DNA of 64,000 nucleotides from Rubricoccus sp038746605 (GTDB lineage Bacteria; Bacteroidota; Rhodothermia; Rhodothermales; Rubricoccaceae): positions 1-64,000 of the forward strand of contig JBCDKM010000014.1 of assembly GCA_038746605.1 (NCBI GenBank). The letters are read 5' to 3'. The stretch's first letter is position 1; each line of letters starts with the position of its first letter. The position numbers and the translations under genes are program-made. Shown piece by piece: positions 1-8,713 of this stretch. A model generated the notes under the pieces. That model made no database searches, had not been told where the DNA came from, and worked only from the letters and a program-made list of their open reading frames with translations.

Positions 1-170
1 CCGAGCACGTCCGAGAGCAGCCCGGCGCGGCGGATGTAACTGTTGACGACCTTCGCCGCGACGGAGAGATCGCGGATGAGTCGCGAGAAGGCGCCCGTCG
101 CGTCGGGACGCGCATCCTGTTGGTCGAGGACGAACTGTTCGAGGGTCTGAAAACGTCCGGTGCGGACCAC
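1..170 (-). CDS. fbp: Fructose-1,6-bisphosphatase class I, N-terminal part (runs off the window)
   Basis: Reading the minus strand from a GTG at 170 gives an open frame to the window edge. It contains TLEQFVLDQQ, then ATGAFSRLIRDLSVAAK, then RRAGLLSDVLG. This is the usual start of class I FBPase, the gluconeogenic enzyme that hydrolyses fructose-1,6-bisphosphate. The start is only 2 nt past the stop of the TorF-like gene, so the two are probably co-transcribed. No clear ribosome site is visible and the exact start is uncertain. Placement downstream of a glycerol-use operon fits glycerol-driven gluconeogenesis (inference). Only about 56 residues are visible, so catalytic residues cannot be checked. 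Confidence 0.75.
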   Translation of the reverse strand, partial: MVRTGRFQTLEQFVLDQQDARPDATGAFSRLIRDLSVAAKVVNSYIRRAGLLSDVL

Positions 171-172
171 GG

Positions 173-949
173 CTACATCAGGGAGATGGAGAAGACGGCG
201 AAGGCGTCCTCCAGGTAGGGATTGGCGATGAACGTCACCGAGACAGGGATCGAGAACTCGTCGCTGAGCCGGATAGAGCGTCCGGCCGAGAGCCCGATGT
301 TCGTGATCGCGACCTCGTCCTCCGGGACGCCGTTGAAGGGGCTCCGGCCCGGCACGCCGCCTGCGAACGCCCGCAGGTTGAGGCCGCTGAGGTCGAAGCG
401 GTACCCGCCCTCGAAGTAGACCGACTCGCCGGGGTCGTTGTAGAACACCCACCCGACGAGAGCATCCACCGGCAATCGGTCGTCGCCGCTGAACATGAGC
501 TGCGCCTGGAAGAAGTGGGCGCCGTCGCCGTTGTCGGCGAAGTCGAAGAGCTGGCCGGTGTTGGGGTTGAAGTGGTTCTGGACGTACGGCGTGAGCGTGC
601 CCACCCCCACGTCGATGTTGTAGAGCATCCAGAGGAGGACCTCGCGGTAGTTGGCGTCGCGAGGAGATTCCACGCTCTCGTCCGAGGCTTGCGCGAGCGG
701 GTGCGAGCCCCAGAGAGACGCCTGGAAGTCGCCCACGTTGAGCGAGAGACGCGGCTGCACCTGGGGCGCCTCGCCGAGGTTGATCCCGCGATAGATGAAC
801 CGGCTCGTGAGCGTGAGCCCGGCCTCCAGCGAGACTGGCGGACGATCCTCGGGGACCTCTGGCGGTGGCGCCTCGCCCAGTTCTTCGATCTGCTGGGCGC
901 GGGCGGGGAGCGCGAGGACGAGCAGGAGAGCGACGAGAGCGATACGCAT
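173..949 (-). CDS. TorF-like putative outer-membrane porin
   Basis: 258 residues with a signal peptide (MRIALVALLLVLALPARAQ). The segment SRFIYRGINLGEAPQVQPRL followed by alternating hydrophobic/polar stretches (GDFQASLWGS, GYRFDLSGLNLRAFAGG) is typical of the TorF/Gcw_chp family of small predicted beta-barrel proteins; the chain ends in a short hydrophobic strand. The function of the family is poorly defined. It lies downstream of glpF (84-nt gap) and directly upstream of fbp. It could be an outer-membrane channel for a small polyol, but nothing in the sequence shows the substrate. Confidence 0.65.
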   Translation of the reverse strand: MRIALVALLLVLALPARAQQIEELGEAPPPEVPEDRPPVSLEAGLTLTSRFIYRGINLGEAPQVQPRLSLNVGDFQASLWGSHPLAQASDESVESPRDANYREVLLWMLYNIDVGVGTLTPYVQNHFNPNTGQLFDFADNGDGAHFFQAQLMFSGDDRLPVDALVGWVFYNDPGESVYFEGGYRFDLSGLNLRAFAGGVPGRSPFNGVPEDEVAITNIGLSAGRSIRLSDEFSIPVSVTFIANPYLEDAFAVFSISLM

Positions 950-1033
950 GGCATCGGGGGATGCGCGCGGGACTTGCGCCAGAGGCCCGGACGGGCGCCA
1001 GAGGCCTCTAGCGGAGCGTGCGCGAGGGGAGCG

Positions 1034-1786
1034 CTACGGAGTGGGCGGGACGGCGTCGCCGAGAAGCAGATAGGCCGCCGCCGCGAGGGCGCCGCCGATC
1101 AGAGGACCGACGACGGGTACCCACGAGTAGCCCCAGTCGCTGTCGCGCTTGCCAGGGATCGGCAGGAGCGCGTGCATGATGCGCGGGCCGAGGTCGCGGG
1201 CGGGGTTGATGGCGTAGCCGGTCGTGCCGCCCAGCGCGAGGCCGATCACGAGGACGACGAGGCCGACGGGGAGCGCGTCCAGCGAGCCGATCCCGCCAGG
1301 CGTGCCGTCCGGTCCTGCTATACTCGGCGCGGCGAGATAGAGCACCGCGAAGACCAGCACGAACGTCCCGACGACCTCGGAGAACAGGTTCTCTCCCAGT
1401 TTGCGGATGGCCGGTCCGGTGGCGAAGACGGCCAGCTTGGCGTCGGGGTCCTCGGTCGCGGCGAAGTGCGAGCGGTAGTGCAGGTACACGAGCCCGGCGC
1501 CGAATGCCGCTCCTGCCATCTGTGCCGCGACGTAGCCGGGCACGAGACCCCACGAGAACTTGCCCGCCGTCGCGAGGCCGAGCGTGACCGCTGGGTTCAG
1601 GTGCGCGCCGCTCGCGGCACCCGTGATGAACACGGCCACGAAGACGGCCATCGCCCACCCAAACGTGATGACGATCCACCCCGACGCCTCGCCTTTGGTC
1701 CCTTTGAGAACCACGTTCGCGACCACGCCGTCGCCGAGGAGGAGCAGGAGACTCGTACCGACGAACTCAGCGACGAAGGGCGACAT
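1034..1786 (-). CDS. glpF: Glycerol uptake facilitator (aquaglyceroporin)
   Basis: 250 residues, six predicted membrane helices and the two half-helix NPA motifs of the MIP family (HLNPAVTLG near residues 62-70, AINPARDLG near 192-200). The Asp after NPAR is characteristic of glycerol facilitators rather than water-selective aquaporins. It moves glycerol passively across the inner membrane. It follows glpD by 24 nt and glpK lies further upstream, so this is a glpK-glpD-glpF transcription unit. Confidence 0.95.
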   Translation of the reverse strand: MSPFVAEFVGTSLLLLLGDGVVANVVLKGTKGEASGWIVITFGWAMAVFVAVFITGAASGAHLNPAVTLGLATAGKFSWGLVPGYVAAQMAGAAFGAGLVYLHYRSHFAATEDPDAKLAVFATGPAIRKLGENLFSEVVGTFVLVFAVLYLAAPSIAGPDGTPGGIGSLDALPVGLVVLVIGLALGGTTGYAINPARDLGPRIMHALLPIPGKRDSDWGYSWVPVVGPLIGGALAAAAYLLLGDAVPPTP

Positions 1787-1810
1787 GGCAGTCGGGGGCG
1801 CGTGGGTGGG

Positions 1811-3403
1811 TCAGGCGATGTCGGCGGTTTGCATCTGGTTGTCGGCGAGGAGGTAGCCTGCGGCGAGGGCTTCGTAGTCGTCGACCTGCTGGCGCACCCA
1901 GTCGCCGTCGTGGCCGAGTTCTGCGGCGAGGATCTCGGCGACGCGCGGGGCCATCGTGATGGAAGCGCGGGCATCGAGTAGCAACTCGCGCGTGCGTCGC
2001 GAGAGCACGTCCTCGACCGTTCGCGCCATCTCGTGCCGCGCGGCCCAGACGACCTGCCCGGCGACCACAGGCCGGTCGGGGTGGAGCCGCTCTGCGAGCG
2101 TGTCGTCACTTCGCAGGAGAGCCTGGAGGTCGGGCGCGTCGGCGCCGTACTGGCGGAGCGGGCCGAAGGTCTCGGCGCGAGGGTGGGCGCCGTGGATGCG
2201 AAGCTCGGCCGTGACCGAGGGACGGTCGTCCAGCCCCGCGAGCGTCGCGGCCTGGTCGATGGTGTCCTCGGCCATCTTGCGATACGTGGTCCACTTGCCA
2301 CCCGTGATGGTGACGAGACCGGAGTCCGAGATGTGGAGGACGTGGTCGCGTGAGAGCGCCGCCGTGCCGCCCTCGCTATCGGGATTGGCGACGAGCGGGC
2401 GGAGGCCTGCGAAGGTGCTCCGTACGTCGGCGGGCGTCGGGTCCTTCGTGAGGTAGCGGGCGGCGTGGACGAGGAGGAACTCCAGCTCGTCCTCCATCGG
2501 ACGTGGCTCCGCCTCGGCCGTCTCAACGGGCGTGTCCGTCGTGCCCACGACGACGGCATCGTTCCACGGGATGGCGAAGAGGACGCGGCCGTCGTCGGTC
2601 TTGGGGACCATGATGGCGCTTTCGCCCGGCAGGAACGACTTGTCCAGGACGATGTGGACGCCCTGACTGGCCTGCACCATCGGGCGCACGTCGGGATCGT
2701 CCATCGCGCGGACCCCGTCGGTCCACACGCCCGTCGCGTTGATGACCACCTTCGCGTGGATCTCGTGCTCAGAGCCCGTCTCCACATCGCGTGCGTGGAC
2801 GCCGCTGATCTCCATGCCGTCCTTGATGAGCCCCGTCACCTCGGCGTAGTTGAGCACGACGGCGCCCTGCTCGGCGGCGGTCTGCGCCATGTTGATCGCG
2901 AGTCGGGCGTCGTCGAACTGGCCGTCGAAGTAGACCACGCCGCCGTCCAAGCCCTCGGGCTCGATGGTGGGAAGGCGCTCCAGCGTCTCGGCCTTGGAGA
3001 GGTGCTTGCTCCGCCCGAAGCCCGAACGCCCGGCCATGAGGTCGTACACCTTCATCCCGACGCCGTAGAACGGCCCCTCCCACCACGAGTAGTTGGGCAC
3101 GACGAACGCGAGGTCGTGGACGAGGTGCGGCGCGTTGCGGAGCAGCCGGCCGCGCTCTTTGAGCGCCTCGAGCACGAGGGCCACGTTGCCTTGGCGGAGG
3201 TAGCGCACGCCGCCGTGGACCAGTTTCGTGGACCGGCTGGAGGTGCCCTTGGCGAAGTCGGAGCGCTCCAGCAGGAGCGTCCGGTACCCGCGCGAGGCAG
3301 CCTCAATGGCGCACCCGAGCCCTGTCGCGCCGCCGCCGACGATGACGAAGTCCCAGGGGTCAGTCTGGCCGCGAAGGGCCGAGAGCATGGAGTCGCGAGT
3401 CAT
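1811..3403 (-). CDS. glpD: Aerobic glycerol-3-phosphate dehydrogenase
   Basis: 530 residues, the normal length for GlpD. The N-terminal FAD-binding Rossmann motif VIVGGGATGLG is at about 20-30, followed by the family signature GTSSRSTKLVHGGVRYL. It oxidises glycerol-3-phosphate to dihydroxyacetone phosphate and passes electrons to the quinone pool at the membrane. The ATG start at 3403 gives a complete FAD domain. It is the middle gene of the glpKDF unit, 86 nt after glpK. Confidence 0.95.
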   Translation of the reverse strand: MTRDSMLSALRGQTDPWDFVIVGGGATGLGCAIEAASRGYRTLLLERSDFAKGTSSRSTKLVHGGVRYLRQGNVALVLEALKERGRLLRNAPHLVHDLAFVVPNYSWWEGPFYGVGMKVYDLMAGRSGFGRSKHLSKAETLERLPTIEPEGLDGGVVYFDGQFDDARLAINMAQTAAEQGAVVLNYAEVTGLIKDGMEISGVHARDVETGSEHEIHAKVVINATGVWTDGVRAMDDPDVRPMVQASQGVHIVLDKSFLPGESAIMVPKTDDGRVLFAIPWNDAVVVGTTDTPVETAEAEPRPMEDELEFLLVHAARYLTKDPTPADVRSTFAGLRPLVANPDSEGGTAALSRDHVLHISDSGLVTITGGKWTTYRKMAEDTIDQAATLAGLDDRPSVTAELRIHGAHPRAETFGPLRQYGADAPDLQALLRSDDTLAERLHPDRPVVAGQVVWAARHEMARTVEDVLSRRTRELLLDARASITMAPRVAEILAAELGHDGDWVRQQVDDYEALAAGYLLADNQMQTADIA

Positions 3404-3489
3404 GGTGCTGAGGTGTACGTGCTGCGGGCGGGAGGAACGGCGAGGTGCTGCACTCGGTCCCCGAGGCGGACCGTCTGGCAGAGCGAGCG

Positions 3490-5001
3490 CTACTCGTCGG
3501 TCGCCCAGTCGCGGGCCCGGTCGAGCGCGCGCGACCAGTCAGAGCGGAGTCGGTCGGCCTCGGGCGCGGCGAGGAGGGGCCGGAACCGGCGGTCGGCGAC
3601 CCACTGCTGCGAGATGTCCTCGGGGCCGTCCCAGTAGCCGACCGCGAGGCCCGCGAGATAGGCCGCGCCGAGGGCGGTCGTCTCGGTCACGGCGGGGCGG
3701 ACGAGCGGCGTCTGAAGCACGTCGGCCTGAATCTGCATCAGGAGGTTGTTGGCCGCCGCGCCGCCGTCCACGCGCAACTCGCGGATGTCGATGCCCGCGT
3801 CCTTGCGCATCGCCTCCAGCACATCAGCGACCTGGAAGGCGATGCCCTCCAGCGCGGCCCGCGCGAGGTGGCCGTCGGTCACGCCTCGCGTGATGCCCAC
3901 CATCACGCCGCGCGCGTACGGGTCCCAGTGCGGCGCCCCGAGGCCGGCGAAGGCAGGCACGAGGTAGACGCCGCCGTTGTCTTCCACGGACTGCGCGAGC
4001 GGCTCGATCTCAGGCGCGGAACGGATGATCTTGAGCCCGTCGCGGAGCCACTGCACGACGGCCCCGGCGATGAAGACGCTGCCTTCGAGGGCGTACTCCA
4101 TCGGCGCGTCGCCGAGCTTCCAGGCGACCGTCGTGAGCAGGTTGTTGTCCGAGGGGACCGCCTCGGTGCCGGTGTGGAGCAGCATGAAGCAGCCCGTCCC
4201 GTAGGTGTTCTTGACCATGCCGGGCTCCACGCAGCGCTGGCCGAAGGTGGCCGCCTGCTGGTCGCCTGCGATGCCCGCAATGCGGATGGGCGTGGTGAAG
4301 AGGTCGCCGCCGGTTTCGCCGTAGACCTCGGACGAGGAGCGGACCTCGGGCAGCATCGCGCGCGGTACGCCGAGGATGTCCAGCAACTCATCGTCCCAGT
4401 CGCCGGTGTGGATGTTGAAGAGGAGCGTGCGGCAGGCGTTGGTGACGTCGGTGATGTGGAGGGCGCCCGCGTCGGCGCGTCCGCCGGTGAGGTTCCAGAC
4501 GAGCCAGCTGTCCACGGTCCCGAAGGCGAGGTCGCCCGCCTCGGCGCGCTCGCGGAGGCCTTTGACGTGGTCGAGCATCCAGCGGACCTTGGTGCCGGAG
4601 AAGTAGCTGTCCAGCACGAGGCCGGTCTTCTCGCGGAACGTGGCCTCGTGCCCGGCCTCCTTGAGCTCGTCGCAGAGAGCGGCGGTCCGGCGGTCCTGCC
4701 ACACGATGGCGTTGTGGACCGGCTCGCCCGTCGCGCGGTCCCACACGATGGCCGTCTCGCGCTGGTTGGTGATGCCGATGGCCGCCACATCGCGCGGACG
4801 GATGCCCTCGCGCGAGAGCGCCTCGGCGGCGACGCTGATCTGGGTGGACCAGATCGTCTTCGGGTCGTGCTCCACCCAGCCGGGCTTGGGGAAGATCTGC
4901 TCGAACTCCTTCTGGGCGACCGAGACGATCTGGCCCTGGGAGTCGAAGACGATGGCACGGGAGGAGGTGGTGCCCTGGTCGAGGGAGAGGACGTAGCGCA
5001 T
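3490..5001 (-). CDS. glpK: Glycerol kinase
   Basis: 503 residues from the ATG at 5001, chosen because MRYVLSLDQGTTSSRA is the conserved FGGY-kinase start; the frame stays open 15 codons upstream, but that extension has no family counterpart. The C-terminal half carries RVDGGAAANNLLMQIQAD, also typical of GlpK. It phosphorylates glycerol to glycerol-3-phosphate for GlpD. It is the first gene of the glp unit. No strong Shine-Dalgarno is seen ahead of the start. Confidence 0.95.
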   Translation of the reverse strand: MRYVLSLDQGTTSSRAIVFDSQGQIVSVAQKEFEQIFPKPGWVEHDPKTIWSTQISVAAEALSREGIRPRDVAAIGITNQRETAIVWDRATGEPVHNAIVWQDRRTAALCDELKEAGHEATFREKTGLVLDSYFSGTKVRWMLDHVKGLRERAEAGDLAFGTVDSWLVWNLTGGRADAGALHITDVTNACRTLLFNIHTGDWDDELLDILGVPRAMLPEVRSSSEVYGETGGDLFTTPIRIAGIAGDQQAATFGQRCVEPGMVKNTYGTGCFMLLHTGTEAVPSDNNLLTTVAWKLGDAPMEYALEGSVFIAGAVVQWLRDGLKIIRSAPEIEPLAQSVEDNGGVYLVPAFAGLGAPHWDPYARGVMVGITRGVTDGHLARAALEGIAFQVADVLEAMRKDAGIDIRELRVDGGAAANNLLMQIQADVLQTPLVRPAVTETTALGAAYLAGLAVGYWDGPEDISQQWVADRRFRPLLAAPEADRLRSDWSRALDRARDWATDE

Positions 5002-5130
5002 GGGAGAGAACGTGAGGGCGGGAAACGGAGCCACCGGCTCCCTCACGATAGAGCCAGAAACGCTTCCTCACAAGATGGCCACCGGGATAATCGAGCGGTT
5101 CAGGGGTCCTCACCTGGGTGCGACCCCGTC

Positions 5131-5148
5131 CGTCTCGGTGCCGAGGTG
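5131..5148. repeat. Dispersed palindrome, short class (degenerate copy)
   Basis: TCTCGGTGCCGAGG core between the glpK start and the stop of the next gene upstream. The flank ends in GGAGCTACAG (5168-5177), the same string that follows the copies at 8664 and 9394; its CTA is the minus-strand TAG stop at 5171. Confidence 0.6.
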
Positions 5149-5170
5149 GGCGGGGCTGCGGTTAGCGGAG

Positions 5171-5590
5171 CTACAGCACGCTCACGAACGCCACCGCGGT
5201 AGGAATCGCGGCCACGAGGAAGATGATGGTTCGCCGAGGAGTCCCGTCGAGCAGGTAGAGCACGACATCGAGACCCTGGCGAAGAAGCAGGCTCAGCAGT
5301 CCTACTTGAAACAGTACCTGATCGCCGAGGAGGAGTGCTGCCCAGAGGCACACGCCGGTCACGATCTGCCGCACGCCCCAGCCCCGAACGTTCGGGGCCG
5401 AGACCACCTCTTGCGAGTCGACAGGCCGGAAGTCTTCGGTTCGGATGAGCAGGGACCAGCCCTTGTTGGCAAACAAGGCGGCTGCTCCAGTGAGGAGGGT
5501 CGCAATAGCAAAGAGGCCCGTGATGGCCTGTGCGAGGAGGGAAGGGGCAAAGGGGTCCATGGGAGGAGTGTGATGTGAGTCCGTCCCCAT
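5171..5590 (-). CDS. Small integral membrane protein, DUF4267-like
   Basis: A 139-residue hydrophobic protein with about four predicted helices (ITGLFAIATLLTGAAALF; IVTGVCLWAALLLGD; VGLLSLLLRQGLDVVLYLL; TIIFLVAAIPTAVAF). The NVRGWGVRQIVTG segment before helix 2 resembles the DUF4267 family, for which no function is known. Possible starts are 5614, 5590 and 5560. I prefer 5590 because an AAGG lies upstream and this keeps the repeat-rich spacer outside the gene. It is divergent from an XRE regulator, a common arrangement for a regulator and its target. Confidence 0.55.
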   Translation of the reverse strand: MGTDSHHTPPMDPFAPSLLAQAITGLFAIATLLTGAAALFANKGWSLLIRTEDFRPVDSQEVVSAPNVRGWGVRQIVTGVCLWAALLLGDQVLFQVGLLSLLLRQGLDVVLYLLDGTPRRTIIFLVAAIPTAVAFVSVL

Positions 5591-5600
5591 GGTACCTTGA

Positions 5601-5633
5601 TAGGGAATATTCACAAATCCCTCCGAGGGAATA
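5601..5633. promoter_or_regulatory. Candidate operator between divergent genes
   Basis: AGGGAATA occurs twice as a direct repeat (5602-5609 and 5626-5633), spaced 24 bp. The second copy overlaps a 13-bp dyad TCCCTCCGAGGGA (5618-5630) and GAATATTC (5605-5612) is also self-complementary. It lies directly ahead of the XRE regulator's ATG at 5634, so autoregulation and control of the divergent membrane-protein gene are plausible. GAGGGA may also act as the regulator's ribosome site. Confidence 0.4.
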
Positions 5634-6434
5634 ATGACTCATCAACCCTTTGGCTCTATCCTCAAAGCCATCCGGCGCGATCTCGGGCTCTCGCAGGAAG
5701 CCCTCGCGGGTGCCGTCGAGACAACGCAGCGCCACCTGTCGTTTCTGGAGACGGGACGGTCCGCTCCCACACGGTCGATGATCGCGCGAATCGTGACAGC
5801 CGTGCGTCTATCAAGCGCGCACCGGGCGGCACTCTTCGAGGCCGCAGGCTTTCGAAGCCCCTACCCCCGTCGCAAACTCGACGGGGATGAGGTTCAGCGC
5901 ACGCTCGATCTCATCGCGAGCCAGGTGCTTCACCACTGGCCGTTTCCGGGGTTCGTCGTGGACAACGACTGGAACTTCCTCCGGGTCAACGGCCCCGGGC
6001 GTCGCATGGTCGAGCTCTTCGGTGATGTCGAGAACATGCACACGCTCTTTCTGTCGCCAGACTTCCAGCCCCTTGTCGTGAACTGGGAAGAGGCGAGCGC
6101 CAGCTTCTACACTCGCATCCAGGAGGTCGCTGGACGGTCGGAGCTCGTTCGAGACGCTCTCGACGTTGCGGTCGCGGAGGGTCGATTCGAGCACGTGCCT
6201 CGGTTCCTAGCAGGTTCTGACGAGGTCCCGATCTACGTGCCCATCATCGTCCAGATGCCCGATCAGCCGCCGATGCAGTTCACTTCGCTTCACGGCCGAC
6301 TCATCTCGGTACACGATGCCGTGGCGGAGAGCTTTGAGGTAGAGTTGATGGTCCCTCTCGATGAAGGGTCGGAGCCGCTGATGCGCGCCTTGTTTGGAGA
6401 CAAGGTGGAGCCCTCGACCCGCGACCGTCCGTGA
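5634..6434 (+). CDS. XRE-family regulator with MmyB-like ligand-binding domain
   Basis: 266 residues. The N-terminal helix-turn-helix (about 8-60) contains IRRDLGLSQEALAGAVETTQ and the recognition segment RHLSFLETGRSAPT. Residues about 100-255 (LHHWPFPGFVVDNDWNFLRV onward) match the MmyB-like ligand-binding domain, which is related to PAS folds. Such proteins are usually one-component regulators of a neighbouring gene. The divergent DUF4267-like gene is the obvious candidate target. The ligand is unknown. Confidence 0.85.
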   Translation: MTHQPFGSILKAIRRDLGLSQEALAGAVETTQRHLSFLETGRSAPTRSMIARIVTAVRLSSAHRAALFEAAGFRSPYPRRKLDGDEVQRTLDLIASQVLHHWPFPGFVVDNDWNFLRVNGPGRRMVELFGDVENMHTLFLSPDFQPLVVNWEEASASFYTRIQEVAGRSELVRDALDVAVAEGRFEHVPRFLAGSDEVPIYVPIIVQMPDQPPMQFTSLHGRLISVHDAVAESFEVELMVPLDEGSEPLMRALFGDKVEPSTRDRP

Positions 6435-6503
6435 TGGCTGCTTCCTACGAGTTGTCCGGTCACTCCCGTTTTGACAGTGCGCACGTCGGCAGGTCCTCTC
6501 TGC

Positions 6504-6523
6504 CCGCCTCGGTGCCGAGGCGG
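6504..6523. repeat. Dispersed palindrome, short class
   Basis: Perfect 20-bp copy, CCGCCTCGGTGCCGAGGCGG, 102 bp ahead of the Rieske oxygenase start and 70 bp after the regulator stop. It separates two same-direction genes. Confidence 0.85.
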
Positions 6524-6625
6524 CCAGATGGGCCGTGCGCCAAACCGTCCCTCGCGGATTTGCCGGAATGCGCCGACGTGTCCGCGTGGCTTGACCGCGC
6601 GCCGTGCCGTCGCCAGCTTCGCGGC

Positions 6626-7723
6626 ATGACGGACCTCTTCTCGCCCGAGGCGCTCGCGCCCGCACCCATCGAGACGGCGCTCACGATTCCCTCCGCGTGG
6701 TACACGGACCCGCGCGTCCTCGCCTTCGAGCGCGACGCCGTCTTCGCGCGGACGTGGCAGTTCGTGGGCCACACCTCGCGCCTGGACAACGCCGGGGACT
6801 ACCTCACCGCGACGGTGGCGGAGAACCCGGTCGTGGTCATCCGGGACCGCGAGGGGGCGCTGCGGGCGTTCTACAACGTGTGCCGCCATCGCGGCGGGCC
6901 GCTCGCGACCGACGGCCACGGCTGCGCCCGGATGCTCCAGTGCCAGTACCACGGCTGGACCTACCGGCTAGACGGTTCGCTCCGGGGCGTCCCGCGCTTC
7001 GGCCACTCCGAGCTGTTTGATAAGCGAGACTTTGGCCTTGTGCCCGTGGAGGTGGACGTGGCGATGGGCCTCGTGTTCGTGCGGTTAGAGTCAGGTGGCC
7101 CCGTCCTCGGGGAGGCGCTGGACGGGATCGAAGACTGTATCGCGCCGATGGACCTCGCCTCGCTCCGCTTCCACACGCGCGTAGAGTACCGCGTGGCGTG
7201 CGACTGGAAGGTCTACGTGGACAACTACCTGGAGGGCTACCACCTCCCGCTCGTCCATCCCGAGCTGTGCGACGTGCTGGACGCGGCGGCCTATCGCACC
7301 GAGACGTTCCCGCACTACAACCTCCAGCACAGCCCGCTCCGCGAGGGCGACGCCAACGTCTACGGTTCCTCGGAGGATGCGGCGTTCTACTACTGGCTCT
7401 TCCCCACCACGATGCTCAACATCCTCCCGGGGCGCCTCCAGACCAACACCGTCCTCCCCGATGGCTCCGGCCGCTGCCGCGTTCTTTTTGACTACCACTA
7501 CGACGATCTCGAGGCAGGCCGGGTCGCGGACGACCTCGCGTTCAGCGACCGCGTGCAGGCGGAGGACATCGCGATCTGCGAGCACGTCCAGCGCGGGCTG
7601 GCCTCGCGCGGGTACGACCGGGGGCGGTTCTCGCCCGCACAGGAGGTAGGGGTGCACCACTTCCAGGAGATGTTGAAAGGGTGCTACCGGGAGGCGCTGG
7701 CGGGTGTTGTAGCTGAGGGGTAA
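6626..7723 (+). CDS. Rieske non-heme iron oxygenase, alpha subunit (choline/carnitine monooxygenase-like)
   Basis: 365 residues from the ATG at 6626. The Rieske [2Fe-2S] ligands are visible: CRHRGG (C86, H88) and CQYHGW (C106, H109). The catalytic iron site is NYLEGYHLPLVH (E203, H206, H211). The later EDIAICEHVQRGLAS and GVHHFQ segments resemble the choline monooxygenase/carnitine oxygenase branch, which acts on quaternary ammonium compounds. No reductase partner lies next to it, so electrons must come from elsewhere. The substrate is inferred from family resemblance only. The upstream in-frame extension has no family similarity and includes a palindromic repeat. Confidence 0.85.
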   Translation: MTDLFSPEALAPAPIETALTIPSAWYTDPRVLAFERDAVFARTWQFVGHTSRLDNAGDYLTATVAENPVVVIRDREGALRAFYNVCRHRGGPLATDGHGCARMLQCQYHGWTYRLDGSLRGVPRFGHSELFDKRDFGLVPVEVDVAMGLVFVRLESGGPVLGEALDGIEDCIAPMDLASLRFHTRVEYRVACDWKVYVDNYLEGYHLPLVHPELCDVLDAAAYRTETFPHYNLQHSPLREGDANVYGSSEDAAFYYWLFPTTMLNILPGRLQTNTVLPDGSGRCRVLFDYHYDDLEAGRVADDLAFSDRVQAEDIAICEHVQRGLASRGYDRGRFSPAQEVGVHHFQEMLKGCYREALAGVVAEG

Positions 7724-7829
7724 CGGATGCCGTTTGCCTTTACCTTTTGTGTCCCTGCCAGTGGAAACAGCTTCGCGGATGCGAAGAGGTACGGTGTCGG
7801 TTCCACGTAAGTGTTGATTACATGCCTGT

Positions 7830-8372
7830 ATGCGCTCAACGCTGCTACTCCTAACTCTCGCCCTCGTCGCTTGCTCGCCGAAGACGGTCGAGATTCCAGC
7901 GGGCTTCGAGCGTCCCTCGTCGAAGACCTTCGGCTCCTGCGCGTTGAATACCGGCCAGGCTTTCAACGCAGACGGCACCACGGCCGAGCAGATCAGCCTC
8001 CTTATCAACGTGCCCGGGGCCGAAGCAGTTGACGTGGTGGCACGGCGTCTCGGCGCTCAGCCCGAGCCCATCGTCGTGAGGAGCACGCCATCTTTCATCT
8101 GGGACCCTGCACCAGAGGCCATGGGCGATACTGGCTTCGCTCTTCTGGCGGAGCCGCTGCGGACCTATTCCGGTGGACGGTTCGTCGGTTACAGCGTCGC
8201 CTTCTCTGGTGTAGGTGCTACAGACGAGGCTCGGGTCGGAGACCGTGTCTGGATCTTGCTATCGGAGTTGCTCACCGACGACCCGGGAGCGTTTCGGTGT
8301 GGACCGGACGATGAGCCCGTCCCGCCGGACGAGCCGCCGCCGTTTTTTCCGCCGCCACCAGAGCCACGGTAG
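7830..8372 (+). CDS. Putative lipoprotein of unknown function
   Basis: 180 residues with a lipoprotein signal MRSTLLLLTLALVAC (lipobox LVAC, Cys15). The middle is a predicted mixed alpha/beta domain. The tail is rich in Pro and acidic residues (DDEPVPPDEPPPFFPPPPEP). I recognise no family. It stands alone between the oxygenase gene and a 340-bp non-coding stretch. Confidence 0.7.
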   Translation: MRSTLLLLTLALVACSPKTVEIPAGFERPSSKTFGSCALNTGQAFNADGTTAEQISLLINVPGAEAVDVVARRLGAQPEPIVVRSTPSFIWDPAPEAMGDTGFALLAEPLRTYSGGRFVGYSVAFSGVGATDEARVGDRVWILLSELLTDDPGAFRCGPDDEPVPPDEPPPFFPPPPEPR

Positions 8373-8516
8373 TGTAAGAGCCCGTGAGCTCGTTTGTAGT
8401 CCCAGCCAGCAGCATCGTTTACACCTCCCTCGTTTGGCGCTGTACACGGCCTCGCACTTTACCTCGCGCCATGAGGCTCAGCGACTGGACGGTCAACTGC
8501 TATCTCCCGCGCTTCC

Positions 8517-8624
8517 GTCATACCGAACGTACGTGAGGGATCTCATGCGGAGACCAGGGTCGCAGGCAGCGGCACCGACGATTCCCGGTTCGTGCCGAGA
8601 ACCTTCGCGTGCGCTCAGGATGAC
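8517..8624. repeat. Degenerate inverted-repeat element in a 340-bp non-coding stretch
   Basis: The gap 8373-8713 has no gene. Within it GTCAT (8517-8521) and ATGAC (8620-8624) bound a segment with GAGGGATCTC and GCGCTCAGG, resembling degenerate REP-like intergenic elements seen in many bacteria. It shares its outer GTCAT/ATGAC with the element at 55627-55797. Confidence 0.4.
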
Positions 8625-8663
8625 AGGGCTGGTGGCTTCTGAGTCAGAACGGAGCAGCCCCGC

Positions 8664-8683
8664 CCGCCTCGGCGCCGAGGCGG
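8664..8683. repeat. Dispersed palindrome, short class
   Basis: Perfect CCGCCTCGGCGCCGAGGCGG. The 21 bp at 8675-8695, from CCGAGGCGG to GCTACAG, are identical to 9406-9426, so this copy and the one at 9394 bracket the 8714-9393 module as direct repeats. Confidence 0.85.
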
Positions 8684-8713
8684 GGGGAGCTACAGAGGGG
8701 CGTACCTTCGGGC

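Noticed and set aside
976..1006. Direct repeat GCGCCAGAGGCC (976-987, 995-1006) between glpF and the TorF-like gene
   Set aside because: Twelve-base repeat in GC-rich DNA with no dyad or gene logic; too weak to call regulatory.
3490..5046. Longer glpK start at 5046
   Set aside because: The extra 15 residues have no family match and the conserved MRYVLSLDQGTT start at 5001 is clearly the N-terminus.
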